DNA of 64,000 nt, taken from the NCBI RefSeq assembly GCF_022489035.1, contig NZ_JAKVTV010000005.1:204833-268832 (forward strand), given 5' to 3'. Made by a program: the position numbers and the translations under genes. The notes beneath the pieces were generated by a model. That model was not told the origin of the DNA, did no database searches, and saw only the letters and a program-made list of their open reading frames with translations. Positions 9,016-18,238 of this stretch are shown in pieces. Positions within the stretch are counted from its first letter, which is position 1; every line of letters starts with the position of its first letter. The DNA comes from Christiangramia lutea (GTDB taxonomy: Bacteria > Bacteroidota > Bacteroidia > Flavobacteriales > Flavobacteriaceae).

Positions 9016-10212
9016 CTACAAGTTAAAGTAATATCCTGCCTCACATGTAAACCTATTGAACTGAAATTCTTCCAGGCTTTCATACATGGAGGAGTAATCT
9101 AATTTTAAGATGAGGCCTTGGTTTTTGGTTAGTTGGTAATTTATACCCGCCTGATAATGGAATCCCAATCTCATATCATTTGACAGGTTCTTATAAGGAT
9201 TTCCATAATATAGAGGTTCTGGTGTAGAAGATCCATCAGAACTTGTTTTCAAAATTGAGTTTTCATGATTTAAAATAAAGCTTTTCCCCATGCTAATACC
9301 AATGAAAGGATTCACTTTAGAACTATACGGTAATAGATTATATCTAAGGCCGGCATATAGTTCCACCAGCTGAAAGTCCAATTCCAGCTTATCAAATTCT
9401 GGTGTAGATAAATAATTAGCCTCACCACCAGTTTTTGTATAATTCAGGCTTAATAAAGGAGTTAATTTTGAGTTGAGAAATGAAGGGATAAGAATTATCT
9501 CTGTACCAATAGTGAAATTGGTTTCTCCTTTTCCATTTGAAGCAACTGGAGTATTAGTTTTTAAGGAGTTATAATCTATCCCTCCAAGCAGGCCAACTCT
9601 AATTTTGCTTTTTTTGTTAATTTCTGAAGATTTAAAATCTAATTGATCTTTACACTCATTATACGATATGAATGAATTACTTAAACTTTTAAGGGAAAGT
9701 TTGATGTTCTCCAGAGAGATATCCTGGCCACAATCACTAAAAATCAAGCTCAGGACACCTAAAAACTCTTTCGTTTCCTTATTAAATTCCTTTCCTTCTT
9801 TTTTAATAGATGATTTCCATTTGGCAAGTTCCCTATAGCCAAATTCAGGTGTGTATGCCACATACTTCATCGTATTTGATTTATCAAAGTAGTAGTATAA
9901 ATCTGCGGCACCGCCGACAACTAGATTCAAAAAGAAGGAATCGTCATTGATTGTGTAAGATTTTAAGAAAAAGGAGTTATCATTTGCAGATATACTTTCA
10001 GCTAACTGGGGCGTGACGGGCAGTGAACTTGAATTAGCAGAGGTTTTATAAGAAATAATTTTGGAACTGGCTATCCCGAGCTCAGAGATTAAAACAGATT
10101 TTGTTGTTCCGTCTTTAAATTTAATTTTTGAAGGTATTGCCTGGTCCGATTTCTGAGAAAATATGCATAGTGAAATTAAAGTAAATATTGAGGCGCTTAT
10201 TAGGTTTTTCAT
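9016..10212 (-). CDS. Secreted outer-membrane beta-barrel-like protein, unknown function
   Basis: 398 residues with a signal peptide (LISASIFTLISLCIFSQ). The N-terminal half is a soluble region of short strands and a Lys/Glu/Ser-rich helical part. From about residue 205 (RVGLLGGIDYNSL) the sequence shows alternating strands of the PorT-like/outer-membrane beta-barrel class. It ends in an aromatic-rich strand (CEAGYYFNL) as expected for a barrel closing strand. I do not recognise a specific family. It is flanked by two copies of the SDR 3' end, one a relic, which suggests it was inserted between parA and the SDR gene. It probably ends at the hairpin at 8780-8826. Confidence 0.75.
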   Translation of the reverse strand: MKNLISASIFTLISLCIFSQKSDQAIPSKIKFKDGTTKSVLISELGIASSKIISYKTSANSSSLPVTPQLAESISANDNSFFLKSYTINDDSFFLNLVVGGAADLYYYFDKSNTMKYVAYTPEFGYRELAKWKSSIKKEGKEFNKETKEFLGVLSLIFSDCGQDISLENIKLSLKSLSNSFISYNECKDQLDFKSSEINKKSKIRVGLLGGIDYNSLKTNTPVASNGKGETNFTIGTEIILIPSFLNSKLTPLLSLNYTKTGGEANYLSTPEFDKLELDFQLVELYAGLRYNLLPYSSKVNPFIGISMGKSFILNHENSILKTSSDGSSTPEPLYYGNPYKNLSNDMRLGFHYQAGINYQLTKNQGLILKLDYSSMYESLEEFQFNRFTCEAGYYFNL

Positions 10213-10348
10213 TTAGTAAAAAAAATTCAATAGGAAGCACATCCAGATTTAGCCCAAACCTGGTCCTGGATATGCTTGCTATAATAAAGGTCTGGTTAAA
10301 GTTTAATGATATCTATGGATATAGATTCTTATTATCAATAGATGTATT

Positions 10349-11230
10349 TTATTTTTGTTTTTTCGACTTGATCATCTGTTCGAGCATATCCCACATTTCT
10401 TCCGGGATTTCTTCCAGTAAATTGAACTGGCCAGCGCCTTTTAGCCACTCACCACCGTCTATGGTGATCACTTCTCCATTTACATAAGCCGAAAAATCTG
10501 AAACCAGGTAAGCGGCAAGATTAGCCAGTTCCTGGTGGTCTCCCACACGCTTCAAAGGAACTTTTTTAGCCAGGTCGAATTTCTCTTTAAGGTTTCCCGG
10601 TAATAATCGATCCCAAGCACCCTTGGTTGGGAAAGGGCCGGGTGCGATCGCGTTGGAACGGATTCCATATTTCGCCCATTCTACGGCCAGCGACCTGGTC
10701 ATGGCCAGAACGCCTGCCTTTGCGGTCGCGCTTGGTACCACATAAGCCGAGCCGGTCCAGGCGTAAGTGGTGACGATGTTTAAGATCGTTTTATTCTCCT
10801 CTTTTTGATCTATCCAGTGTTTCCCAAGAGCGAGGGTACAATTCTTACTCCCTTTTAAAACGATATCAATGATGGTATCAAAAGCGTTTGCACTTAGACG
10901 TTCGGTAGGGGAAATGAAATTTCCAGCGGCGTTGTTCAATAAGATATCTATAGAGCCAAATTCAGTTATCACAGCATCGCGCATGGCTTCTACCTGTTCG
11001 TAATGTCTAACGTCACACTGAACTGCGAAACAGGTCCCCCCAGTTTCTTCTTCCAGTTCCTTTGCAGTATTCTGAAGTTTCTCAAGATTTCTGGAAGTGA
11101 TCGCCACTTTCGCTCCCAGTTCCAGGAAATATTTGGTCATTGATTTTCCTAGTCCGCTACCTCCTCCAGTAACGATGATATTTTTGCCTTCAAGCGCATC
11201 GTCTCGAAGCATTTTTTTCTTTAAGTCCAT
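10349..11230 (-). CDS. SDR family oxidoreductase, 2,4-dienoyl-CoA reductase-like
   Basis: 293 residues. The Rossmann motif TGGGSGLG lies near residue 21 and NNAAGN near 100. Where a classical SDR has YxxxK, this protein has PSATAKAGV followed by MTRSLAVEWAKYGIRSNAI. That is the arrangement of peroxisomal-type 2,4-dienoyl-CoA reductases. The likely role is reduction of unsaturated acyl-CoA during beta-oxidation, consistent with the methylmalonyl-CoA mutase genes upstream. The start at 11230 (MDLKKKMLRDD) could instead be the internal Met at codon 7. Ten heptamer repeats lie four bases upstream of the start codon. Its 3' end has a relic duplicate near parA. Confidence 0.85.
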   Translation of the reverse strand: MDLKKKMLRDDALEGKNIIVTGGGSGLGKSMTKYFLELGAKVAITSRNLEKLQNTAKELEEETGGTCFAVQCDVRHYEQVEAMRDAVITEFGSIDILLNNAAGNFISPTERLSANAFDTIIDIVLKGSKNCTLALGKHWIDQKEENKTILNIVTTYAWTGSAYVVPSATAKAGVLAMTRSLAVEWAKYGIRSNAIAPGPFPTKGAWDRLLPGNLKEKFDLAKKVPLKRVGDHQELANLAAYLVSDFSAYVNGEVITIDGGEWLKGAGQFNLLEEIPEEMWDMLEQMIKSKKQK

Positions 11231-11233
11231 AAT

Positions 11234-11303
11234 TTCAGTATTCAGTATTCAGTTGTCAGTATTCAGTGTTCAGTATTCAGTTTTCAATATTCAGTGTTCA
11301 GTA
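11234..11303. repeat. Ten-copy in-phase heptamer tandem array (TTCAGTA unit)
   Basis: Exactly ten consecutive 7-base units fill this tract. Four are TTCAGTA, and the others differ by one base (TTCAGTT, TTCAGTG, GTCAGTA or TTCAATA). On the coding strand of the SDR gene the unit is TACTGAA. The array ends three bases before the SDR ATG, so it occupies the place of its leader. More degenerate AT-rich copies may continue to about 11340. Confidence 0.9.
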
Positions 11304-11364
11304 TACATTATACGTTATACAATTTACAATCTACATTCATTTGCCCTGCCAACTGCTAACTAGA

Positions 11365-13497
11365 TTATTCGTCTATTAATATTTCCAGAAGCTGGGATGC
11401 GGCATCGCTGATCTTGGTCCCAGGACCAAATACTGCTACTGCTCCTGCATCGAAAAGATATTGATAATCCTGAGAAGGGATCACTCCACCAACAATTACC
11501 ATTATATCTTCCCTGCCTAATTTTTTTAGCTCATCGATCACTTGTGGAACCAGAGTTTTATGCCCGGCGGCAAGTGAAGAAACTCCCAGAATGTGTACGT
11601 CGTTTTCAACAGCCTGCTGGGCAGCTTCCGCCGGGGTCTGGAATAGCGGACCTATATCCACATCGAAACCAAGATCGGCGTAGCCTGTCGCTACAACTTT
11701 AGCACCACGATCATGACCATCCTGGCCCATTTTAGCGATCATGATTCTTGGTCTCCGGCCTTCCATTTCGGCGAATTTATCGGCCAGTTCCCTGGCTTTA
11801 TTAAATGAGCTGTTATCTTTCATTTCTTTTGAATATACCCCGCTAAACGATTGAATTTTCGCTTTATATCTGCCATATACGTCTTCCAAAGCATTGCTTA
11901 TCTCTCCAAGACTAGCTCTTTCTCGGGCTGCTTCTACAGCAAGTGCCAGTAAATTCCCATTTTCTTCCTTAGCAGCCTTTCTCAGGTTTTTAAGAGCAGC
12001 CTGAACTTTTTCTTCATTTCTCTCGGCTCTAATCTTTTCGAGTCTTGCAACCTGTTGCTTACGTACTGTCTGGTTATCTACTTCGAGTGTAACCAGCTCT
12101 TCCTCTTTATCGAGGCGGTATTTATTTACCCCAACGATCACATCGGTCTCGCTATCTATTCGAGCCTGTTTTTTCGCAGCAGCTTCCTCGATCCTCATTT
12201 TTGGGATACCGGCTTCAATAGCTTTGGTCATCCCGCCAAGTTCCTCGACTTCCTCGATGAGTTTCCAGGCTTTATGAGCAATCTCTTCAGTAAGTTTTTC
12301 AACATAAAAACTTCCAGCCCACGGATCCACAGTTTTGGTGATATTTGTTTCCTGCTGAAGATACAATTGAGTGTTCCTCGCGATCCTTGCTGAAAAATCG
12401 GTTGGCAGGGCAATAGCCTCATCCAGGGCGTTGGTATGTAAACTCTGAGTGCCCCCGAATGCAGCCGCAGCCGCTTCGATACAGGTTCTTGCGACATTGT
12501 TGAAAGGGTCCTGTTCAGTTAAACTCCATCCACTGGTCTGTGAATGAGTTCTAAGCGAAAGCGATTTTGGATTTTTAGGATTAAACTGCTTGACCAGTTT
12601 TGCCCAAAGCATTCGTCCTGCACGCATCTTGGCGATCTCCATAAAATGGTTCATTCCAATTGCCCAGAAAAAGGATAGTCTTGGCGCGAAACTATCGATA
12701 TCCATACCTGCATCAAGTCCTTTTCTTATATATTCAAGTCCGTCGGCCAGGGTATAGGCAAGCTCGATATCGCAGGTGGCACCGGCTTCCTGCATATGAT
12801 AACCCGAAATACTAATACTGTTGAATTTCGGCATATTTTGAGACGTATACTCAAATATGTCTGAAATGATCTTCATCGAAGGAGTAGGAGGGTAGATGTA
12901 AGTATTTCTCACCATGAATTCCTTCAAAATATCATTCTGAATGGTTCCCGAAAGCTGTTCCGGCTTTACTCCCTGCTCTTCAGCAGCTACAATATAGAAA
13001 GCCATGATGGGCAAGACCGCGCCATTCATGGTCATGGAAACCGACATTTTATCCAACGGGATCTGGTCGAACAATATTTTCATATCCTCAACCGAATCTA
13101 TAGCCACACCTGCTTTTCCAACATCTCCAACCACACGATCATGATCTGAATCATAGCCACGGTGAGTTGGTAAATCGAAGGCTACAGAGAGTCCTTTCTG
13201 ACCTGCAGCAAGGTTTCTACGGTAGAAAGCATTACTTTCTTCAGCTGTGGAAAAACCAGCGTATTGACGGATGGTCCATGGACGACTGACATACATCGTA
13301 CTGTAAGGTCCGCGTAAATAAGGTGGAATTCCAGCAGCGAAATTTAAATGTTCGGCTTCTGAAATATCTTCCCGAGAGTAGGAGGTTTTGATCTCTATTT
13401 CTTCAGGAGTCATGAATGTTTCCTTTTCCGATTCAGGAGGTCTGTTAGAAAATTCTTTCTCGGCAAGGTGTATATTCTTAAGATCTTTGCGTTGCAT
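11365..13497 (-). CDS. mutB: Methylmalonyl-CoA mutase, large (cobalamin-binding) subunit
   Basis: 710 residues, the usual length. The N-terminal TIM barrel carries [11 protein letters not shown] and [13 protein letters not shown], which line the substrate site. The C-terminal B12 domain has the His-on motif DGHDRG within [15 protein letters not shown], and GGVIPSQDY. It interconverts succinyl-CoA and methylmalonyl-CoA, feeding propionate or branched-chain and odd-chain acid metabolism. It lies 11 bases after the small-subunit stop, and the two should form the alpha-beta heterodimer. A neighbouring SDR may belong to the same acyl-CoA pathway. Confidence 0.96.
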   Translation of the reverse strand: MQRKDLKNIHLAEKEFSNRPPESEKETFMTPEEIEIKTSYSREDISEAEHLNFAAGIPPYLRGPYSTMYVSRPWTIRQYAGFSTAEESNAFYRRNLAAGQKGLSVAFDLPTHRGYDSDHDRVVGDVGKAGVAIDSVEDMKILFDQIPLDKMSVSMTMNGAVLPIMAFYIVAAEEQGVKPEQLSGTIQNDILKEFMVRNTYIYPPTPSMKIISDIFEYTSQNMPKFNSISISGYHMQEAGATCDIELAYTLADGLEYIRKGLDAGMDIDSFAPRLSFFWAIGMNHFMEIAKMRAGRMLWAKLVKQFNPKNPKSLSLRTHSQTSGWSLTEQDPFNNVARTCIEAAAAAFGGTQSLHTNALDEAIALPTDFSARIARNTQLYLQQETNITKTVDPWAGSFYVEKLTEEIAHKAWKLIEEVEELGGMTKAIEAGIPKMRIEEAAAKKQARIDSETDVIVGVNKYRLDKEEELVTLEVDNQTVRKQQVARLEKIRAERNEEKVQAALKNLRKAAKEENGNLLALAVEAARERASLGEISNALEDVYGRYKAKIQSFSGVYSKEMKDNSSFNKARELADKFAEMEGRRPRIMIAKMGQDGHDRGAKVVATGYADLGFDVDIGPLFQTPAEAAQQAVENDVHILGVSSLAAGHKTLVPQVIDELKKLGREDIMVIVGGVIPSQDYQYLFDAGAVAVFGPGTKISDAASQLLEILIDE

Positions 13498-13508
13498 AAA
13501 TCTTGATT

Positions 13509-14912
13509 TTATTGGGTTGGCTGGCTTTGTTTTTCTTCTTCTAATCTTTTTTGCTCACTTTCTTCACTAAGCCTTTTTTCTAAAATTGGTTCAAGTAAGG
13601 TCTTTCGTGGATTTTTCTTCAAAAAAGGATAAAGTTCAATATCATCCTGCATCCTGTCCTGCGGATTTTCAAACTTATTCGTACCAATTAAAACCAGGTC
13701 TCCATTATTGAATTTTTCCTGCTCTTCAGCTGCGCTCTCCTTGATCTTTTTCTGGATAATTCCAGCCTTCAATTCCTTTAAGAAACCACCACCTTTTTCG
13801 ATATCCTTAAAGATTTCCAGTGCCTTTTCAGCCACTTGTTTTGTGATAGTTTCAATATAATAGGTTCCCTGGGCCACATTCCCTACTTTGTCCAGGTAAC
13901 TCTCATTTCTCATGATCAATAACTGGTTACGGGCAATACGGTCGCCAAACTCGTTGTCTTTATGATAAATGGCGTCATAAGGCATATTGCAAATCGCATC
14001 AGCTCCGCCAAGAATGGCACTCATACTTTCTGTAGTGGTGCGAAGAAGGTTAACGTTGAAATCGTATAGAGTTTTAGTGCGTTTGGTTGGTTCAGCAATG
14101 ATGTGGCAGGTAGTTTTAAAATCAAATTCCCGGGCCACCGTTGCGAACAGCCATCGTAGCGCCCTGATCTTTGCGATCTCGAAAAAATAATCTGATCCAA
14201 CTGAAACAACGAACTGAAATTTGAATAATGATCTTTCTTCTTCAGTTAATCCCAGCTGCTCAAAATGATTCAAATATTCCGTAGCCTGCGCGGTGGCATA
14301 GGCCAGTTGTTGCGGAATATTTGCCCCGGCATTCTGGTATAGCGAAAGATTAATGCTTGTAACTGAAGCGATATTTCTGGTTTCCTGAACTATTCTGTCA
14401 AGTTGTTCGTGATCTGAACTCAGGTTATCGAACCAGTTTCCAGTTCGGGCAAGCTTTCCGATGATATCATTCTGAATGAAAACATTCCAGGATTTCCCTT
14501 GTAAGAACTTATCCAGCTTTTGAACAAAATCTGCATCAATAAATTCAGGCTTAAGGAAAATGCTGATGTCTTCAGGCAAATCCTTAAAAAGTTCAACGAA
14601 ATCGATTTCTTTCTCAGGTAAAATAAACCAGATTGCTTCGGCACCTTTTTGAAGTCTTTCAATTGCCTTTTTATTGGCGTTTTCGGCCGAAATTACGTAG
14701 ATCTTTTCACAAATGTTCCAATGCGTGGGATTCGAAACCTTTAAGGTGTCAGAAATGTCTTCAGATGAATAAAAAGGTTTGATATCTATCCCATGCAGGG
14801 TTTTGGTAACCAGTTTTTCGTTATAATCGGCTCCCTTTAAATCGGCCTGGATCTTTTGTTTCCATTGTTTTGCAGATACTTCTTCAAAGTCCTGAAATAA
14901 CAAATGTTTCAT
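13509..14912 (-). CDS. mutA: Methylmalonyl-CoA mutase, small subunit
   Basis: 467 residues, resembling the TIM-barrel half of the large subunit but without the DxHxxG cobalamin motif and without a C-terminal B12 domain. The short length suits the non-catalytic small subunit of flavobacteria; many other bacteria have about 600 residues. Segments such as [15 protein letters not shown] and the preceding SMSAILGG match the family. The last 30 residues are highly charged ([15 protein letters not shown]) and probably disordered. It precedes the large subunit in one transcription unit. Confidence 0.92.
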   Translation of the reverse strand: MKHLLFQDFEEVSAKQWKQKIQADLKGADYNEKLVTKTLHGIDIKPFYSSEDISDTLKVSNPTHWNICEKIYVISAENANKKAIERLQKGAEAIWFILPEKEIDFVELFKDLPEDISIFLKPEFIDADFVQKLDKFLQGKSWNVFIQNDIIGKLARTGNWFDNLSSDHEQLDRIVQETRNIASVTSINLSLYQNAGANIPQQLAYATAQATEYLNHFEQLGLTEEERSLFKFQFVVSVGSDYFFEIAKIRALRWLFATVAREFDFKTTCHIIAEPTKRTKTLYDFNVNLLRTTTESMSAILGGADAICNMPYDAIYHKDNEFGDRIARNQLLIMRNESYLDKVGNVAQGTYYIETITKQVAEKALEIFKDIEKGGGFLKELKAGIIQKKIKESAAEEQEKFNNGDLVLIGTNKFENPQDRMQDDIELYPFLKKNPRKTLLEPILEKRLSEESEQKRLEEEKQSQPTQ

Positions 14913-14948
14913 TATAGTTGGTTTTGGTCGGAAAGTCTTGCGACGAAA

Positions 14949-15263
14949 TTAGTCTATAGTATCATATTCAATAATGTAGATATCTTCATCGGGCCTTTTC
15001 ATATAATATTTTTGCCTGGCGAACTTTTCTAATTCTACTGAGTCCTGAAGTTTTTCTATGACTGCTTTATCTTTCGCAATTTCCTTTTGATAATAATTTT
15101 TATTGTCCTGCAGTTCATTTATTTCCTGATCCAGTTCATGATGAATGAACCACGAATTGGTATCCAGAAAAAACATCCATATCCCGAAAACAAGCATTAT
15201 CAGCACATATTTATTGCTGATAATCCTGAACCATGGCTTTTTACGCAGGTCTTTAAATTTCAT
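14949..15263 (-). CDS. FtsB/DivIC-like septum formation protein
   Basis: 104 residues: a short cytoplasmic start, one membrane helix (about residues 17-33), then a coiled coil (HELDQEINELQDNKNYYQKE) and a conserved LEKFARQKYYMKRPDED end. This is the DivIC/FtsB topology; such proteins bridge FtsL and FtsQ in the divisome. A good -7 box (TAATTTTG on the minus strand, 15278-15285) lies just upstream, inside the end of udk, so it may have its own promoter as well as readthrough. Confidence 0.85.
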   Translation of the reverse strand: MKFKDLRKKPWFRIISNKYVLIMLVFGIWMFFLDTNSWFIHHELDQEINELQDNKNYYQKEIAKDKAVIEKLQDSVELEKFARQKYYMKRPDEDIYIIEYDTID

Positions 15264-15282
15264 ACGCTTTAAAGATACAAAA

Positions 15283-15891
15283 TTAGGTTAAGCGATCTTT
15301 GATAATGGTTTGAACGATATCAACAGCCACCGTATTATATCTATTGGTTGGAATAATGATATCGGCAAATTCCTTGGTGGGTTCAATAAATTGCTGATGC
15401 ATAGGTTTTAAAGTAGTCTGGTACCTCCATAGCACTTCTTCAAGGTCTCTTCCCCGATCTGCGATATCACGTTTTAATCTACGAATCAACCTCTCGTCAC
15501 TGTCTGCATGAACATAGATCTTGATATCAAAAAGTTCCCGTATCTCCGGATGAGTAAGTATAAGTATCCCTTCTACAATAACCACTTTTCTAGGCTGAAT
15601 TTCTACAAAATCACCGGTTCGGTTGTGTTCTTTAAAGGAGTATACCGGCTGCTGAATGCTTTTTCCCGACTTTAATTTTTTTAAATGTTCACCTAAAAGG
15701 TCGAAATCTATAGACTTAGGATGATCGAAATTGATCTTTTTTCTTTCCTCAAAAGTAAGATGCGTGGTATCCTGATAGTAAGAATCCTGAGATATTACAT
15801 CTACCTCTTCATGTTTTAACTCATCAATGATCTGATTAACTACCGTGGTCTTTCCACTTCCCGTTCCACCGGCAATTCCAATTATTAGCAT
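15283..15891 (-). CDS. udk: Uridine kinase
   Basis: 202 residues, normal length. The P-loop GGTGSGKTTV is near the N-terminus. Also present are DSYYQD (substrate site), FDHPKSIDFD, EGILIL and the lid RLIRRLKRD. It phosphorylates uridine and cytidine in the salvage pathway. It lies 19 bases upstream of the FtsB-like gene. Confidence 0.95.
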   Translation of the reverse strand: MLIIGIAGGTGSGKTTVVNQIIDELKHEEVDVISQDSYYQDTTHLTFEERKKINFDHPKSIDFDLLGEHLKKLKSGKSIQQPVYSFKEHNRTGDFVEIQPRKVVIVEGILILTHPEIRELFDIKIYVHADSDERLIRRLKRDIADRGRDLEEVLWRYQTTLKPMHQQFIEPTKEFADIIIPTNRYNTVAVDIVQTIIKDRLT

Positions 15892-15907
15892 GTTCTTGAA
15901 ATTTTGG

Positions 15908-15915
15908 CAAAGGTA
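15908..15915 (-). promoter_or_regulatory. Putative -7 box of the udk promoter
   Basis: On the minus strand this reads TACCTTTG, a perfect match to the Bacteroidetes -7 consensus TAnnTTTG, 17 bases before the udk start codon. A clear -33 TTG at the right distance was not seen. Confidence 0.45.
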
Positions 15916-15986
15916 ATATTACTTTTTAAAAAGCTTTTGTCGATTTCATTTGCAATTTACTGTTTGTTGAACTTATTGCTATAAAT

Positions 15987-16018
15987 AAAAAAACCGGACT
16001 GTTGACAGTCCGGTTTTT
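15987..16018 (-). terminator. Rho-independent terminator of the sugar dehydrogenase/cytochrome c unit
   Basis: A 13-base perfect stem (core ACCGGACTG / CAGTCCGGT plus A/T flanks) with loop TTGA and a T run on either strand. It sits 24 bases past the cytochrome c stop and upstream of udk, so it separates the two minus-strand units. Confidence 0.9.
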
Positions 16019-16041
16019 AATAGAATTATAGCAAAGTTTTT

Positions 16042-16506
16042 CTATTCTTTTTCTTTGATCGCAGCTACCTCTTCCACGGTAACCATATCCTTTATATTAT
16101 TACTCCAGGAGTTCATCACATAATTCATAGCGTCAGCCACTTCCTGGTCGCTAAGTCCCATTGGTGTCATTACATTATCATATTTTTCACCATTAACCTC
16201 TATTGGTCCCTGCATGCCATATTTAACACCTCGGATACTTTCTTCCCTTTTTTCGGTTAACCAATTTGAACCGTCAAGAGGAGGGTAGGTACCGGCAATT
16301 CCTTTTCCGGTTGGAAGATGGCAGGTAACACATAATTCACCATAGATCTTTTTCCCTCGTTCGATACTCGCAGTAAGGGGAGTTTTTTCACTTGACTTTT
16401 CCGATGAAGGAATAACATAAGATTCTTCTTCAGTATCCTTTTCTTTTTTGTCTGATTTACAGGCGACCATCGCGATCAAGCCGAAAATAAAAAGTAACTT
16501 TTTCAT
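16042..16506 (-). CDS. Lipoprotein c-type cytochrome
   Basis: 154 residues. The lipoprotein signal ends LIAMVAC, so it should be lipid-anchored in the periplasm. One heme-binding motif, CVTCH, sits at about residues 57-61. A Met ligand is plausible in VMTPMGLSDQEV, and the fold ends in the usual MNYVMNSW helix. It directly follows the PQQ-type dehydrogenase with a six-base gap and is probably its electron acceptor (inference from order). Confidence 0.9.
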   Translation of the reverse strand: MKKLLFIFGLIAMVACKSDKKEKDTEEESYVIPSSEKSSEKTPLTASIERGKKIYGELCVTCHLPTGKGIAGTYPPLDGSNWLTEKREESIRGVKYGMQGPIEVNGEKYDNVMTPMGLSDQEVADAMNYVMNSWSNNIKDMVTVEEVAAIKEKE

Positions 16507-16512
16507 TTTTGA

Positions 16513-17703
16513 TTATTGGTTGATAGTTAATTTAGCAATTCCTTCACCTTCAATGGCTACGTAAATGTTTCCGTCGGGTCCCTGTCGCACATCTCTAATT
16601 CTTCCGGAATCCTCCAGTAATTTAGTCCTTTTGCTGATCTTTTTTCCTTCTAATTCCAGAAGTTCAAGATATTGAAATTTTAAAGAACCTACGAGTAAAT
16701 TTCCTTGAAGCTCTGGAAACTTATCTGAAGAAACATAGGCAAATCCGCTGGGAGCTATAGAAGGTAACCAGTAAAAGATGGGATCTTCGAACTCAGGTTT
16801 GCTTCTTTCATCTGTTATAGAAGTACCATCGTAATTTTCTCCATAAGTGACTATGGGCCACCCGTAATTTGCGCCTTTCTTAACGACGTTTATTTCATCT
16901 CCACCCTTAGGCCCATGTTCATGCACCCAGATCTCCCCGGTTTCAGGGTTCAGGATCATACCTTGCGGATTCCTGTGTCCATAAGAATAGATGGCTTCCA
17001 CGGCGTCTTCCTCACCAACAAATGGATTATCTGAAGGAACACTACCATCATCATTTAGCCTGTAAACTTTACCATTATCTCTGGTAATGTCTTGAGGATT
17101 TACATCTCTGGCTCCGCGTTCTCCGGCACTGAAAAACAAATGTCCGTTTTTATCAAAAGCAATCCTTGATCCAAAATGCTGACCTTTAGTTGTATTAGGC
17201 GTAGCTTTATACAGAACTTCCTTGTTTGTTAACCGTTCTCCTTCAAGTTTAGCCCTCATCAAAGCCGTATTTCCACCTTCACCTTCTCCTTCTTTTGAAG
17301 AATAGGTTAGGTAGATCCAGCCATTGCTTTGGTAATCTGGATGTAGCACTACATCTAGCAGGCCACCCTGTCCGCGATCATAGACATCTGGGGCTCCCTG
17401 TATTTTCGTCTTATTACCATCCTTAAAATGGATGATCTCGCCTTTCTTTTCTGTAATAAGCATGCTTCCATCAGGAAGAAAGGTGAACCCCCATGGAATA
17501 TCGAGGTCTTCAACCACCATTTCATAGGAGTATTTATCTGAACTTTCGGCTTCTATGGGATCTGGAACTTCAGTTGGTTCCTGTACCTGTTCCTGCGCAT
17601 TCTCCTGATTTTCATCTGCCTGGGCAGTATCAGTATCTTTTCCATTTTCTCCACAGGCGATCAGGCTTAAAGCAAGTCCGGAGGCCAGTAAATATTTTCT
17701 CAT
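16513..17703 (-). CDS. PQQ-dependent sugar dehydrogenase (soluble GDH/Yli type), lipoprotein
   Basis: About 396 residues counting from the Met of MRKYLLASGLALSLIACG; an in-frame start ten codons upstream would break the signal. The lipobox LIAC is followed by an acidic Asp/Glu/Gln-rich linker. The beta-propeller then starts near DIPWGFTFLPDGSMLITEKKG. Motifs of the soluble glucose dehydrogenase/aldose sugar dehydrogenase family are VVLHPDY, RIAFDKNGHLFFSAGERG, YSYGHRNPQGM and HGPKGGDEINVV, with GANYGWP at the cofactor end. It should oxidise aldoses in the periplasm and pass electrons to the adjacent cytochrome c. Confidence 0.9.
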   Translation of the reverse strand: MRKYLLASGLALSLIACGENGKDTDTAQADENQENAQEQVQEPTEVPDPIEAESSDKYSYEMVVEDLDIPWGFTFLPDGSMLITEKKGEIIHFKDGNKTKIQGAPDVYDRGQGGLLDVVLHPDYQSNGWIYLTYSSKEGEGEGGNTALMRAKLEGERLTNKEVLYKATPNTTKGQHFGSRIAFDKNGHLFFSAGERGARDVNPQDITRDNGKVYRLNDDGSVPSDNPFVGEEDAVEAIYSYGHRNPQGMILNPETGEIWVHEHGPKGGDEINVVKKGANYGWPIVTYGENYDGTSITDERSKPEFEDPIFYWLPSIAPSGFAYVSSDKFPELQGNLLVGSLKFQYLELLELEGKKISKRTKLLEDSGRIRDVRQGPDGNIYVAIEGEGIAKLTINQ

Positions 17704-17769
17704 AGCATTCGTTTTTATAGGTATAATAAGCATTAAGTAAACTAAGATATAAAAAATTAAAAGTTTTCA

Positions 17770-17798
17770 TTGCGGGAGATTAATAATTCTTATATTTG
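17770..17798 (+). promoter_or_regulatory. Bacteroidetes-type promoter of tRNA-Pro(TGG)
   Basis: TTG (17770-17772), an 18-base spacer and TATATTTG (17791-17798) match the TTG-N17-20-TAnnTTTG consensus. It is placed so that transcription would start about 20 bases before the mature tRNA. Confidence 0.8.
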
Positions 17799-17826
17799 CC
17801 GCCCAATTATGGTTGAAACGCCATTA

Positions 17827-17904
17827 CGGGGTGTAGCGTAGCCCGGTTATCGCGCCTGCTTTGGGAGCAGGAGGCCGCAGGTTCGAATCCTGCCACCCCG
17901 ACCA
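17827..17904 (+). tRNA. tRNA-Pro (anticodon TGG)
   Basis: The acceptor stem CGGGGTG pairs with CACCCCG. The anticodon arm CCTGC-TTTGGGA-GCAGG gives anticodon TGG. The T arm is GCAGG-TTCGAAT-CCTGC, and CCA is encoded. A strong hairpin terminator follows directly. Confidence 0.97.
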
Positions 17905-17905
17905 A

Positions 17906-17939
17906 AAAAAAGCCTGTTGATCTTTCAACAGGCTTTTTT
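17906..17939 (+). terminator. Terminator of tRNA-Pro(TGG)
   Basis: AAAAAAGCCTGTTGA pairs perfectly with TCAACAGGCTTTTTT around a TCTT loop, immediately after the tRNA CCA end. Confidence 0.95.
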
Positions 17940-18238
17940 GTTTTCTATATTTTCAATTTATTAGGACTTATATTAAGTGCCTTTTCATACAGAAATACAT
18001 AGATAAAGCCCTAAGATGTATGTTAGGCCATTCCATTTATACTTTCAGCAATAAATAGTTTTAATTCCATTAATGAGCCCTTATTACCTGGGATTAGCTC
18101 TACACTTTCATTTTCCAAAAAATCACTTTTGAGATATGATCATTTTAAGCCTTGTCATAGCATTTCCCCAGTTCTTAATATAATTTTCAATATTTTTAAT
18201 AACGGATAGTAATCCAATTGCAATCCTGAAACCAACCC
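17940..18238. other. Intergenic leader of the metal efflux operon
   Basis: About 300 AT-rich bases with no open frame. I see no clear consensus promoter; presumably it holds the promoter for the efflux operon that starts at 18239. Confidence 0.4.

Noticed and set aside
10188..10487. Plus-strand frame opposite the SDR and barrel genes
   Set aside because: It is antisense to two well-supported genes and has no protein-family text.
11097..11363. Plus-strand frame reading through the heptamer array
   Set aside because: Its repetitive Val/Ser/Tyr text is produced by the 7-base repeats; no gene.
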